Source of the DNA: Pseudomonas putida
Lineage (GTDB): Bacteria; Pseudomonadota; Gammaproteobacteria; Pseudomonadales; Pseudomonadaceae
Assembly (NCBI GenBank): GCA_029953615.1
Contig: CP124529.1
Coordinates: forward strand, 5,668,494-5,732,493
Reading direction: 5' to 3'
Length of the DNA stretch: 64,000 nucleotides
The translations under genes and the position numbers were made by a program. Of this stretch, positions 37,262 through 45,645 are shown one piece after another (position 1 is the stretch's first letter; each line of letters opens with the position of its first letter). The notes under the pieces are model-generated. The model did no database searches and had not been told where the DNA came from. It saw only the letters and a list, made by a program, of their open reading frames with translations.

Positions 37262-38203
37262 TCACCCCCCACTTCTTCGCAGCAATGTACGTGGTGCCAC
37301 CCCGAATGCCTTCCGAAACGCATGACTAAAATGCGAAAAATCCGAAAACCCGAACTCCAGCGCCGCCTGCGAAACACTCCTTACATGCCCACACTCGATC
37401 GCCACGCGGCTAGCAGTCAGCCGCTCCTTCCAAATTTCTGCGACTGGCGACTTCTGATGCCGCGCAAACGCCCGGGTCACCGTGCGCGTTGACACATGGT
37501 GCGCCAACGCAATCGTTTCGATCGACAGCTCCGGCTCGGTTAAATGCTGCTGAATGTAGTTCATGATCCGCTCATACAAATCCAGCTCTTGATGGGTGAT
37601 CTTCAGGTCCTGCAGCTCCAGGCTGAGCACCAGTAAATCAATGATGGTGTGGGAGAAGCGCCGGGAGATTCCTTCATCCTGCAGCAGCGCCTCCGAACTG
37701 GCCGCCTGAACGATCATTTGCCGCAGCGGGATCACGCCGGGGCGGGCTTCGTCCAGCACTAGTGCGGTGGAATCACCGATCCGGGGCAGGCGTTGAGCGA
37801 GCAGTGGGCGGGGAATGCGGATCAGGTGGTTTTCGGTACCACCGAGGCTGAAGCGGAACGGTTGGGTTGCGTCATAAAGAAACAAACTGCCGGCGCTGAG
37901 GCTGGCTTTGCGGGTGTGTTGTTCAATTTCGCCGTGGCCGTCGAGGGTGAAACCGAGCCAGATATCGTCGGCGGGGTCGCTGCGCAAATGCTGCTCTGCG
38001 CGCACCCAATGGTGCAGCGGGGACGACAGGGTGGTGATGTCCAGGGGGCCAATTCCGTTGACCTGAAGCGCACCCTCGAAATCGCTCTGCGACGAGGGTT
38101 TGCTGTCTGCCGACAGGCAATGGCGGCAGACCACTTCTCGCCAGTAGTCAAAGCGGCGAGCGGGTGAAACGGCAAGGGTGGAATACTGGTAGGTCTCAGC
38201 CAT
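37262..38203 (-). CDS. AraC-family regulator of the aldoxime/nitrile cluster
   Basis: The 313-aa protein has an N-terminal AraC-binding-like domain of the FeaR/NitR type (RRFDYWREVVCRHCLSAD, DDIWLGFTLDGHG). The C-terminal two-helix-turn-helix region includes LSIETIALAHHVSTRTVTRAFARH and SVSQAALEFGFSDFSHFSHAFRKAFG. It is divergent from the oxd unit. In P. chlororaphis and Rhodococcus such regulators activate nitrile genes with aldoxime, nitrile or amide inducers. ATG 38203 was chosen; an in-frame GTG at 38215 lacks a ribosome site. Its likely operators are described at 38437 and 41354. Confidence 0.85.
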   Translation of the reverse strand: MAETYQYSTLAVSPARRFDYWREVVCRHCLSADSKPSSQSDFEGALQVNGIGPLDITTLSSPLHHWVRAEQHLRSDPADDIWLGFTLDGHGEIEQHTRKASLSAGSLFLYDATQPFRFSLGGTENHLIRIPRPLLAQRLPRIGDSTALVLDEARPGVIPLRQMIVQAASSEALLQDEGISRRFSHTIIDLLVLSLELQDLKITHQELDLYERIMNYIQQHLTEPELSIETIALAHHVSTRTVTRAFARHQKSPVAEIWKERLTASRVAIECGHVRSVSQAALEFGFSDFSHFSHAFRKAFGVAPRTLLRRSGG

Positions 38204-38436
38204 GATGGCGTTCACCTTGATGCAACAACGGGAGAAAACGGGGCACTGTTACCGTGGGTGGGACAGGCAATAAACACGCCAGCGGCTTGCGTTGGCGCGA
38301 GAGTGTCTACTGCTTGATTTCATCTGCGCGGCCCTGTCAACAGCCTCAACGCCCCTCCCCGTTTCGGGGCAAAAGCCCTGATTTGCGTGGTGCGCCGCAC
38401 CCTCTTGGGTCGTGCTCGAGCGGGTGTTTTGGCGCT

Positions 38437-38499
38437 GTCTTTTCCAAACAAACGGTTGTCCTTGCGAACAAAGCGGGGCTGGTCAGTCCTGCCTAACTT
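38437..38499 (+). promoter_or_regulatory. Twin 21-bp-phased direct repeats and -10, promoter of the oxd unit
   Basis: GTCTTTTCCAAACAAA (38437-38452) and GTCCTTGCGAACAAAG (38458-38473) start exactly 21 bases apart. They match the repeats at 41354 (GTCCTTCTCAACCAAG) at 11 and 12 of 16 positions. TAACTT (38494-38499) begins exactly 21 bases after the last repeat base. This gives a class II AraC-type promoter: sites I1 and I2 two helical turns apart, the proximal one at the -35. The start of the small ORF is 45 bases past the -10. Confidence 0.7.
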
Positions 38500-38543
38500 T
38501 GACCTTACGGCAAATCAGCAACCCATGCCGATGAGGTGAGCCC

Positions 38544-38729
38544 ATGCAATTCAAACAACAACAGCAGGTGGCCGACGAGTTCAGGTGGCTGCACATGCGT
38601 GACCTGGCGCCCGAAGAGTTTTTGTCGTGGCTGCTCGAGTGGGGGGCCTGCACAGTGCGGGCCCGGCTGGCGAGTGCCTCCCGTGAAACTGAGCGTGTGT
38701 CTGAACCTAAAACAACAAGGAGCCTGTGA
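38544..38729 (+). CDS. Small ORF coupled to aldoxime dehydratase
   Basis: A 61-codon frame runs from MQFKQQQQVADEFRWLHMRDL through LAPEEFLSWLLEWG to a basic Ser/Arg-rich tail. GAGGTGAG precedes the ATG by 5 bases. Its TGA overlaps the oxd ATG as TGATG-type coupling (38727-38731). It is the first frame after the predicted promoter. I do not recognise the protein. It may be a genuine small partner, or a leader peptide that tunes oxd translation. Confidence 0.55.
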   Translation: MQFKQQQQVADEFRWLHMRDLAPEEFLSWLLEWGACTVRARLASASRETERVSEPKTTRSL

Positions 38730-39787
38730 TGGAGTCTGCAATCGACAAACACCTCAAGTGCCCGCGCACGTTGTCGCGCCGGGTGCCTGACGATTACCAG
38801 CCGCCCTTCCCGATGTGGGTGGGCCGCGCTGATGAGCAGTTGACTCAGGTGGTGATGGCTTATCTGGGCGTGCAATACAGAGGTGGCGGCCAGCGCGAGC
38901 AGGCCTTGCAGGCGATGCGTGACATCGTTGCCAGCTTCAGCCTGGCCGACGGCCCGCTGAACCACGACCTGACTCACCACACCGACAGCAGCGGCTACGA
39001 CAACCTGATGATCGTCGGCTACTGGAAGGACACGGCCGCGTATTGTCGCTGGGTGCGCTCGGCCGAGGTGGAGGGCTGGTGGAGTTCGCCGCAGCGCCTG
39101 GATGACGGCCTGGGTTATTACCGCGAGATCTCTGCGCCGCGGGCTGAGCAGTTCGAGACGTTGTATGCGTTTCAAAGCGATTTGCCCGGGGTTGGGGCGG
39201 TCATGGACAACATCAGTGGCGAGATCGAAGAGCACGGTTACTGGGGCTCGATGCGTGATCGTTTCCCGGTGTCGCAAACCAGCTGGATGAGCCCCAACGG
39301 CGGGCTGCGGGTGGTATCCGGCGACCCGGCCAAGGGCGGTCGGGTGGTAGTGCTCGGCCATGACAACATCGCCTTGATTCGCTCGGGCCAGGACTGGGCA
39401 GCGGCTGAGGCGGCGGAGCGTTCTTTGTACCTGGATGAGATCTTGCCGACCCTGCAGGACGGCATGGACTTCTTGCGCGATAACGGCCAGTCGTTGGGCT
39501 GTTACAGCAATCGCTTCGTGCGCAATATCGATACCGAAGGCAACTTCCTCGACATGAGTTACAACATCGGGCACTGGCGCTCGGTGGAAAAACTCGAGCG
39601 CTGGGCTGAATCACACCCGACTCATTTGCGCATCTTCGTCACCTTCTTCCGAGTGGCGGCGGGGCTTCAGAAGTTGCGCCTGTATCACGAGGTGTCGGTG
39701 TCGGATGCAAGCAGCCAGGTGTTCGAATATATCAACTGCCACCCGCACACGGGCATGTTGCGTGACGCGCAAGTAAGCACCAACTAA
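38729..39787 (+). CDS. oxdA: Aldoxime dehydratase (heme)
   Basis: The 352-aa protein has the same length as OxdA of P. chlororaphis B23 and keeps every key residue at the same number: proximal heme ligand His299, and distal Arg178, Ser219 and catalytic His320. The enzyme uses ferrous heme b to dehydrate alkyl or aryl aldoximes to nitriles, a rare case of direct substrate binding to heme iron. N-terminal LKCPRTLSRRVPDDYQPPFPMW and EIEEHGYWGSMRDRFP are family segments. AAGGAG precedes the ATG. It feeds the nitrile hydratase encoded downstream. Confidence 0.95.
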   Translation: MESAIDKHLKCPRTLSRRVPDDYQPPFPMWVGRADEQLTQVVMAYLGVQYRGGGQREQALQAMRDIVASFSLADGPLNHDLTHHTDSSGYDNLMIVGYWKDTAAYCRWVRSAEVEGWWSSPQRLDDGLGYYREISAPRAEQFETLYAFQSDLPGVGAVMDNISGEIEEHGYWGSMRDRFPVSQTSWMSPNGGLRVVSGDPAKGGRVVVLGHDNIALIRSGQDWAAAEAAERSLYLDEILPTLQDGMDFLRDNGQSLGCYSNRFVRNIDTEGNFLDMSYNIGHWRSVEKLERWAESHPTHLRIFVTFFRVAAGLQKLRLYHEVSVSDASSQVFEYINCHPHTGMLRDAQVSTN

Positions 39788-39804
39788 TAACAAACTCCAC
39801 GTTT

Positions 39805-39845
39805 AGCCCTGCACCTGCCGTTATCACGGCAGCGGGGCTCTTTTT
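39805..39845 (+). terminator. Intrinsic terminator or attenuator after oxd
   Basis: CTGCCGT-TATC-ACGGCAG (39815-39832) forms a perfect 7-bp stem. It is extended by AGCCC (39805-39809) with GGGCT (39835-39839) and followed by CTTTTT. It lies 17 bases after the oxd stop and 35 bases before the channel gene, so it would reduce read-through to the channel and hemoglobin genes. Confidence 0.72.
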
Positions 39846-39879
39846 GCCCGCGTTTGGGCCCACGATAAGGACCTGGTCC

Positions 39880-40746
39880 ATGAAACAGCTCCGTTACCTG
39901 ATGCTCGCGGCGGCCGCGCCGTGCCTGTCTGCGCAGGCAGTTGAAGTTTCGCCGGGGGATTACGAAATACTGCCGGCGGATAAAACCATTGGCGTGGTCT
40001 ATTACCAGCATTCCACCACCGACAGTGCCTACGCCCAGGGCCACAAGGCCAGCTCGGACTTCGACCTGACCTCTGACGTCGGCATCCTGCGCTTGCTGCA
40101 CGTTTACAAATTGACCGATCGACTGACCATCGAGCCGCAGTTTCTGCTGCCGTTCGGCCATGTTTCCAGCGACCGTGACGCCTCGGCGCTGGGCAGCACC
40201 AGCGGTATCGGTGACCTCATCCTGACCGCGCCGCTGAAGTATCGCTTGAACGAGGCCAACGACACGGTCGGCGCCACGGTTTACCTGATCGCCCCGACCG
40301 GAAACTACGACCGCAAAGACGCGCTCAACCTGGGCGAGAACCGTTGGAAGGTGGACTTGCAGGCGGCGTATATCAAGCACTTCGGCGAGAAGTGGGCGGT
40401 CGATGTGATCGGTGATGCGATCTGGTACGGCGACAACGACGACTTCACCGCCAACTCGGTACGCCGTGAGCAGGATATGTCCTACGCAGCACAGTTGATG
40501 GGGCGCTACATCATCAACCCGGGCACGTCCCTGGCCCTCGGTTTTGGCCATACCTGGGGTGGCGAAACCAAGGTCGACGGCACTTCTCAGGATGACCGAG
40601 GCAAGACCACCAACTTCCGCGTCACCGCAACCAGGTTCTTTACCGCTCAGGACCAGCTGCAGATGCAACTGGGGCGAGACCTCGCGGTAGAAAACGGCCC
40701 GAAAGAAAACTTCCGCCTGAACCTCAGGTACGTCCGGGTCTTTTAA
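39880..40746 (+). CDS. Outer-membrane channel, phenol-degradation MetA-like family
   Basis: The 288-aa protein has a signal peptide (MKQLRYLMLAAAAPCLSAQA, cleavage before VEVSPGDY). A beta-barrel pattern follows: LPADKTIGVVYYQHSTT, TDRLTIEPQFLLPFG, GDLILTAPLKYRLNE, LYRYV-type alternating strands, and a C-terminal aromatic ending YVRVF. Such SphA/MetA-type channels bring aromatic or hydrophobic substrates across the outer membrane. AAGGA lies 8 bases before ATG 39880. In this position it most likely admits aldoximes or nitriles. Confidence 0.78.
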   Translation: MKQLRYLMLAAAAPCLSAQAVEVSPGDYEILPADKTIGVVYYQHSTTDSAYAQGHKASSDFDLTSDVGILRLLHVYKLTDRLTIEPQFLLPFGHVSSDRDASALGSTSGIGDLILTAPLKYRLNEANDTVGATVYLIAPTGNYDRKDALNLGENRWKVDLQAAYIKHFGEKWAVDVIGDAIWYGDNDDFTANSVRREQDMSYAAQLMGRYIINPGTSLALGFGHTWGGETKVDGTSQDDRGKTTNFRVTATRFFTAQDQLQMQLGRDLAVENGPKENFRLNLRYVRVF

Positions 40747-40784
40747 CCGTCTGCACAGCCTCAACTGAAATGGAGCATTCACCC

Positions 40785-41309
40785 ATGACTGACCAAAACG
40801 CCTCTACCGGGCAACAACCTTCGCTTTACACCCGCCTGGGCGGCTACGACGTTATCTACCAGTTCGCTGGCGCGGTATTGCGCAAGACCATGGGGCACCC
40901 GGCCATTGGTCATATCTGGGCGCATATGTCCGAGTCGACCTTCCAGAAAGAGCACATCAATTTTGTCGACTTCCTCTCTCAGCACTGGGGCGGCAGCGCC
41001 AAGTACCGCGGCCGCGACATGGTCACCGCACACCGTGGCATGGGCCTGACCGAGGTGCATTGGCAAGCCACGCTGGACTGCCTGGAGGAGTGCTACAACG
41101 ACTACAACCTGGCGCCGGAGCTGCGCGAGGAGGTCAACGCCTTCCTGATCAAGTTCAAGCCGGCGGTGATCGGCAGCCCGTCCTACCGCGACGTGGTGCT
41201 GGCCAACCCTGAGATGGACCCGGCCAAGGGCATGAAGAGCGTTGGCGTGGTCTGGCCCGCTCGCGACGAAGCGGCGGCACAGGCTGCGGTGCCCAAGCTC
41301 GAGTCATAA
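40785..41309 (+). CDS. Group-I truncated hemoglobin within nitrile cluster
   Basis: The 174-aa protein contains the truncated-hemoglobin pattern SLYTRLGGYDVIYQFAG, HPAIGHIW, FVDFLSQHWGG and TAHRGMGLTEVHW, where His83 is the expected proximal heme ligand. About 45 extra C-terminal residues (MDPAKGMKSVGVVWPARDE…) extend past the usual 120-130-residue fold. I chose ATG 40785 (GGAG 8 bases upstream) over 40770. Heme proteins of this type bind O2, NO or cyanide. Here it could keep Oxd heme reduced, protect the NO- and oxygen-sensitive nitrile hydratase, or bind cyanide leaked from nitriles. Confidence 0.85.
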   Translation: MTDQNASTGQQPSLYTRLGGYDVIYQFAGAVLRKTMGHPAIGHIWAHMSESTFQKEHINFVDFLSQHWGGSAKYRGRDMVTAHRGMGLTEVHWQATLDCLEECYNDYNLAPELREEVNAFLIKFKPAVIGSPSYRDVVLANPEMDPAKGMKSVGVVWPARDEAAAQAAVPKLES

Positions 41310-41353
41310 CACCGCTCGGCCACCTGGATGAGGCTCAGCACCTGGCGCAGGCA

Positions 41354-41416
41354 GTCCTTCTCAACCAAGCGAATGTCCTGCTCAACCAAGTGCCGCCCGC
41401 GTGCTGGCGCTAGCTT
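41354..41416 (+). promoter_or_regulatory. Twin 21-bp-phased direct repeats and -10, promoter of amidase unit
   Basis: GTCCTTCTCAACCAAG (41354-41369) and GTCCTGCTCAACCAAG (41375-41390) are identical at 15 of 16 positions and start exactly 21 bases apart. TAGCTT (41411-41416) begins 21 bases after the second repeat, the same offset as in the oxd promoter. The layout is that of an AraC-type I1/I2 operator overlapping a weak -35. The amidase ATG is 80 bases past the -10. Confidence 0.78.
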
Positions 41417-41495
41417 AGTAGCAGGCCCAGCCGCGGCGGGCCTCTCGAACAGCCATCTGCCAGGCCCTGCCCTGGCATCGGAAACAGGACACACC

Positions 41496-43010
41496 ATGGC
41501 CATCACCCGCCCGACGCTCGAACAACTGCAGGCCCTCGCCGCGCGCTTGCATCTGCAGCTGACACCCGAGCAAGCCAGCGAATACCTGGCGCTTATGCAG
41601 CCCAGTCTGGACGCCTACGACCTGGTCGACGAGCTGCCTGACTTCACCCCGCTGGTGCGCTACGAGCGCACTGCCGGTTATCGCCCGTCCAACCGCGAAA
41701 ACCCGCTTAACGCCTGGTACTATCGCACCGAGGTGATGGGCGCCAGCTCGGGCAAGCTGCTCGGCAAAACCGTTGCCCTGAAAGACAACATCTCACTGGC
41801 CGGCGTGCCGATGATGAACGGCGCGGCGCCGTTGGCCGGCCATGTGCCGGCGTTCGATGCCACCGTGGTTACCCGTTTGCTCGACGCCGGGGTGACCATC
41901 CTCGGCAAGGCCACCTGCGAGCACTACTGTCTGTCCGGCGCCAGCCACACTTCGGACCCGGCTCCGGTGCACAACCCACTGCGTCCTGGCTTCAGTACCG
42001 GTGGCTCGTCGTCGGGTAGCGCGGCGCTGGTGGCGGCGGGCGAAGTCGACCTGGCGGTGGGCGGCGACCAAGGCGGCTCGGCGCGCATTCCTGCGGCATG
42101 GTGCGGCATCTATGGCCTGAAACCGACCTTCGGCCTGGTGCCGTATACCGGCGTGATGGCGGTCGAGGCGACCTTCGACCATGTCGGCCCGATGACCAAC
42201 AATGTGCGCGACAACGCGCTGATGCTGGAAGTGATGGCCGGCGCCGACGGGCTCGACCCACGCCAGGGCGCGCCTGAAGTCGACGCTTACAGCCACTACC
42301 TTGATCGTGGCGTGCGTGGCCTGCGCATCGGCATCCTCAAACAAGGCTTCGAGCTGGCCAACCTCGACCCGCGGGTTGCCGCATCGGTGCGCAGCGCCAT
42401 CACCCAGTTCGAAGCATTGGGCGCGGTGGCCGAGGAAGTCTCGGTGCCCGAGCACACCCTGGCCGGCACGCTGTGGGGCCCGATCGGCTGCGAAGGCCTG
42501 ACCATGCAGATGATGCACGGCAACGGCGCAGGCTTTAACTGGAAGGGCCTGTACGACGTCGGCCTGCTCGACAAACAGGTCGGCTGGCGCACCCAGGCCA
42601 ACGCCCTCTCGCCATCGCTCACGCTGTGCATGCTGGTCGGCCAGTTTGGCCTCGACCACTACCACGGCCGTTACTACGCCAAGGCGCAGAACATCGCCCG
42701 CTTCGCCCGCGCCGGTTACGACAAGGCGCTGGAGCGCTTCGACCTGCTGGTGATGCCGACCGTGCCGATCATCGCCCAGCCGCTGCCAGCGGCGGGCTGC
42801 TCGATCACCGAGAACGTCTCGCGGGCATTGGAAATGCTCGGCAACACCGCCGCCCAGGACATCACCGGCCACCCGGCCATGTCCATTCCCTGCGGTTTGG
42901 TCGACGGCTTGCCCGTTGGGCTGATGCTGGTCGGCAAGCATTACGCCGAGGGCACTATTTACCAGGCAGCGGCGGCATTCGAAGGCGCGGTGGACTGGCG
43001 CACGTTGTGA
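41496..43010 (+). CDS. amiA: Amidase of the nitrile pathway
   Basis: The 504-aa amidase-signature enzyme has the Lys-cisSer-Ser triad exactly at K96, S171 and S195 ([28 protein letters not shown]), the numbering of the Rhodococcus and P. chlororaphis nitrile-cluster amidases. It hydrolyses the amide from nitrile hydratase to carboxylic acid and ammonia in the cytoplasm. AGGA precedes ATG 41496; the longer upstream frame would overlap the operator. First gene of a tightly packed amiA - alpha - beta - activator - receptor unit. Confidence 0.94.
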   Translation: MAITRPTLEQLQALAARLHLQLTPEQASEYLALMQPSLDAYDLVDELPDFTPLVRYERTAGYRPSNRENPLNAWYYRTEVMGASSGKLLGKTVALKDNISLAGVPMMNGAAPLAGHVPAFDATVVTRLLDAGVTILGKATCEHYCLSGASHTSDPAPVHNPLRPGFSTGGSSSGSAALVAAGEVDLAVGGDQGGSARIPAAWCGIYGLKPTFGLVPYTGVMAVEATFDHVGPMTNNVRDNALMLEVMAGADGLDPRQGAPEVDAYSHYLDRGVRGLRIGILKQGFELANLDPRVAASVRSAITQFEALGAVAEEVSVPEHTLAGTLWGPIGCEGLTMQMMHGNGAGFNWKGLYDVGLLDKQVGWRTQANALSPSLTLCMLVGQFGLDHYHGRYYAKAQNIARFARAGYDKALERFDLLVMPTVPIIAQPLPAAGCSITENVSRALEMLGNTAAQDITGHPAMSIPCGLVDGLPVGLMLVGKHYAEGTIYQAAAAFEGAVDWRTL

Positions 43011-43098
43011 AACAAGCGACAGCCGCTGCGCCCCGGCACCCCAACAACCAGAAAAGCAACATCCTTAGACAACCGTGTTGAACGAGAGGAGTAATCCC

Positions 43099-43680
43099 AT
43101 GACGGCACCTTCAACCCCGGGTGAGCGGGCGCGGGCACTGTACGCAGTGCTCAAGAGCAAAGACCTCATCCCAGAGGGCTACATCGAGCAGCTCACCCAG
43201 CTGATGGAACACGGCTGGAGCCCGGACAACGGCGCGCGCATCGTCGCCAAGGCCTGGGTTGATCCGGCCTTCCGCGCGCTGCTGCTCAAGGACGGCACCG
43301 CCGCCTGCGCCCAATTCGGCTTCACCGGGCCGCAGGGCGAATACATCGTCGCCCTGGAAGACACCCCAACGCTGAAAAACGTGATCGTCTGCAGCCTGTG
43401 TTCCTGCACCAACTGGCCGGTGCTGGGCCTGCCGCCCGAGTGGTACAAGGGCTTCGAGTTCCGCGCGCGGCTGGTGCGGGAGGGGCGCACGGTGTTGCGC
43501 GAGATGGGCACGGAATTGCCAGAAGACGTGGTGATCAAGGTCTGGGACACCAGCGCTGAAAGCCGTTACCTGGTGCTGCCACAGCGGCCAGCGGGCTCCG
43601 AGCACATGAGCGAAGAGCAGCTACGCCAACTGGTCACCAAAGACGTGCTGATCGGCGTCGCCCTGCCGCGCGTCGGCTGA
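43099..43680 (+). CDS. nthA: Nitrile hydratase alpha subunit, iron type
   Basis: The 193-aa subunit has the metal site V-C98-S-L-C101-S-C103-T. The CSLCSC form (rather than CTLCSC) marks the Fe(III) type, in which two cysteines become oxidised to sulfinic/sulfenic acid. Fe types are also light/NO sensitive. Later segments VLGLPPEWYKGFEFRARLVR and VVIKVWDTSAESRYLVLP are family hallmarks. With the beta subunit it hydrates nitriles to amides. GAGAGGAG lies 8 bases upstream of ATG 43099. Confidence 0.95.
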   Translation: MTAPSTPGERARALYAVLKSKDLIPEGYIEQLTQLMEHGWSPDNGARIVAKAWVDPAFRALLLKDGTAACAQFGFTGPQGEYIVALEDTPTLKNVIVCSLCSCTNWPVLGLPPEWYKGFEFRARLVREGRTVLREMGTELPEDVVIKVWDTSAESRYLVLPQRPAGSEHMSEEQLRQLVTKDVLIGVALPRVG

Positions 43681-43716
43681 GCTAAGCGCCCCCCCTACCC
43701 TTGCGGAGTGTTCAAA

Positions 43717-44379
43717 ATGGATGGTTTTCACGATCTCGGCGGTTTCCAGGGCTTTGGCAAAGTGCCCCACCGCATCAACAGCCTCAGCTACAAACAAGTC
43801 TTCAAGCAGGACTGGGAGCACCTGGCCTACAGCCTGATGTTCATTGGCGCCGACCACATGGGCAAGTTCAGCGTCGACGAAATCCGTCACGCCGTGGAGC
43901 GCATCGATGTGCGCCAGCATGTAGGCACCGAGTACTATGAGCGCTATGTCATTGCCACCGCCACCCTGCTGGTCGAGACCGGCGTCATCACCCAGGCCGA
44001 ACTGGATGAGGCCCTTGGCTCGCACTTCAAGCTGGCCAACCCGGCCCATGCCCAGGGTCGTGAAGCGATCACCGGGCGCCCGCCGTTTGAAGTAGGCGAC
44101 CGGGTCGTCGTGCGTGATGAATACGTCGCCGGGCATGTGCGCATGCCAGCCTACGTGCGCGGCAAGCAGGGCGTGGTACTGCACCGCACCACTGAGCAGT
44201 GGCCGTTCCCGGATGCGATTGGCCACGGGGACCGCAGCGCGGCGCATCAACCGACCTACCATGTCGAGTTCCGCGTAAAGGACCTGTGGGGCGATGCCGC
44301 CGACGATGGGCTGGTGGTAGTCGACCTGTTCGAAAGCTACCTGGACAAAGTCGACAGCCCGCGAGCGGTGCGCACATGA
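43717..44379 (+). CDS. nthB: Nitrile hydratase beta subunit
   Basis: The 220-aa subunit begins [18 protein letters not shown], the diagnostic beta N-terminus. [23 protein letters not shown] is in the alpha-contact region. The C-terminal half is the SH3-like domain ([29 protein letters not shown]). ATG 43717 has GCGGAG 8 bases upstream; an in-frame GTG at 43708 overlaps that site. Overlaps the activator gene by 4 bases (ATGA), so the subunits and the metallochaperone are made in step. Confidence 0.95.
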   Translation: MDGFHDLGGFQGFGKVPHRINSLSYKQVFKQDWEHLAYSLMFIGADHMGKFSVDEIRHAVERIDVRQHVGTEYYERYVIATATLLVETGVITQAELDEALGSHFKLANPAHAQGREAITGRPPFEVGDRVVVRDEYVAGHVRMPAYVRGKQGVVLHRTTEQWPFPDAIGHGDRSAAHQPTYHVEFRVKDLWGDAADDGLVVVDLFESYLDKVDSPRAVRT

Positions 44380-45644
44380 CTGCCGGCGCCCAGGCAGGCC
44401 GACTGCCGGTGACGGTCCTTTCCGGCTTCCTCGGCGCAGGCAAGACCACCCTGCTCAACCATATCCTGCGCAACCGCCAAGGCTTGAAAGTGGCGGTGAT
44501 CGTCAACGACATGAGCGAGGTCAACATTGATGCCGCTGAGGTGCAGCGTGATGTAACGCTGCATCGTGGCCAGGACGAGTTGATCGAGATGAGCAACGGC
44601 TGCATCTGCTGTACCCTGCGCGCCGACCTGCTCGAGCAGATCAGCGCGCTGGCGCGCCAGCAGCGGTTTGATTATCTGCTGATCGAGTCCACCGGCATCT
44701 CCGAACCGATGCCGGTCGCCGAGACTTTTGCCTTTCTCGACACCGAGGGTTTCAGCCTCAGCGAACTGGCGAGGCTGGATACCTTGGTCACGGTGGTCGA
44801 TGCCAGCCAGTTTCAGGCCCTGCTCGACTCATCGGAAACCGTCGAGCGTGCCGACGCTGCTGCGCCCCGCCGCCCGTTGGCTGACCTGCTGATCGAGCAG
44901 GTCGAGTACGCCAACGTGATTCTAGTGAACAAGTGCGACCTGATCGACGACGCGCAATACCAGACAGTGCGGGCGGTGCTGGCCGGGCTCAATCCTGGCG
45001 CGCAAATCCTGCCGATGGTCGCCGGCAATGTTGAACCGTCGAGAATCCTCGGCACCCAATTGTTCGACCTGCCCAGCCTGGCCGCCGCGCCCGGTTGGAT
45101 GAAGCAGATGGAGGCCCATGACACCCCGGCCGCCGAGTCGGACACCTACGGCGTGGTCTCATGGGTCTACCGCGAACGCGCCCCGTTTCACCCGCAACGC
45201 TTGCTCGAATTTCTCTCCCGCCCCTGGAGCAATGGCCGCCTGCTGCGCAGCAAAGGTTACTTCTGGCTCGCCAGCCGTCACCGCGAAATCGGCCTGCTGG
45301 TGCACAGCGGCAAGCAGTTCCAGTGGGACTACGTTGGCCACTGGTGGAACTTCATCGACCCGTCGCAGTGGCCGCAGGACAAGTACCGCCTGCAGGGGAT
45401 CATGGCCAAGTGGGACAGCATCGTCGGCGATTGCCGGCAAGAACTGGTGTTCATTGGCCAGGACCTGGACACCGCGACGTTACAACGCGAGCTCGACCAC
45501 TGCCTGTTGAGCGCAGACGAAATCGCTACCGGCCCGTCCGGCTGGCCAGCACTGCCCTGGGCGAACGCCTTTGACAGCCTCGCCTTGTCAGCCAGCCAGG
45601 CGCAGCCATTACCGGCTGCTGCCGCTATCCAGTTGGAGATGTAG
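44376..45644 (+). CDS. Nitrile hydratase activator, CobW/P47K-type GTPase metallochaperone
   Basis: The 422-aa protein has the P-loop [14 protein letters not shown] at residues 17-30, the metal motif NGCICCT (C76, C78, C79), ESTGISEP, and NKCDLID as the guanine-specificity motif. The C-terminal CobW_C domain includes [14 protein letters not shown]. Its homologues (P47K/NhpS in P. chlororaphis, Nha3 in Rhodococcus) are required to load iron and mature Fe-type nitrile hydratase. ATG 44376 overlaps the beta-subunit stop. Confidence 0.92.
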   Translation: MTAGAQAGRLPVTVLSGFLGAGKTTLLNHILRNRQGLKVAVIVNDMSEVNIDAAEVQRDVTLHRGQDELIEMSNGCICCTLRADLLEQISALARQQRFDYLLIESTGISEPMPVAETFAFLDTEGFSLSELARLDTLVTVVDASQFQALLDSSETVERADAAAPRRPLADLLIEQVEYANVILVNKCDLIDDAQYQTVRAVLAGLNPGAQILPMVAGNVEPSRILGTQLFDLPSLAAAPGWMKQMEAHDTPAAESDTYGVVSWVYRERAPFHPQRLLEFLSRPWSNGRLLRSKGYFWLASRHREIGLLVHSGKQFQWDYVGHWWNFIDPSQWPQDKYRLQGIMAKWDSIVGDCRQELVFIGQDLDTATLQRELDHCLLSADEIATGPSGWPALPWANAFDSLALSASQAQPLPAAAAIQLEM

Positions 45645-45645
45645 C

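Noticed and set aside
38216..38543. Sigma-54 promoter before oxd
   Set aside because: TGG/GC dinucleotides around 38480-38493 have the wrong spacing (8, not 10 bases between), and an AraC-type layout explains the region better.
38483..39574. Open frame of 363 codons opposite oxd
   Set aside because: Shadow of the aldoxime dehydratase gene, with atypical composition.
39788..39879. Possible third copy of the twin-repeat operator before the channel gene
   Set aside because: No GTCnTT…AAnnAAG pair at 21-bp spacing found; only the terminator hairpin is present.
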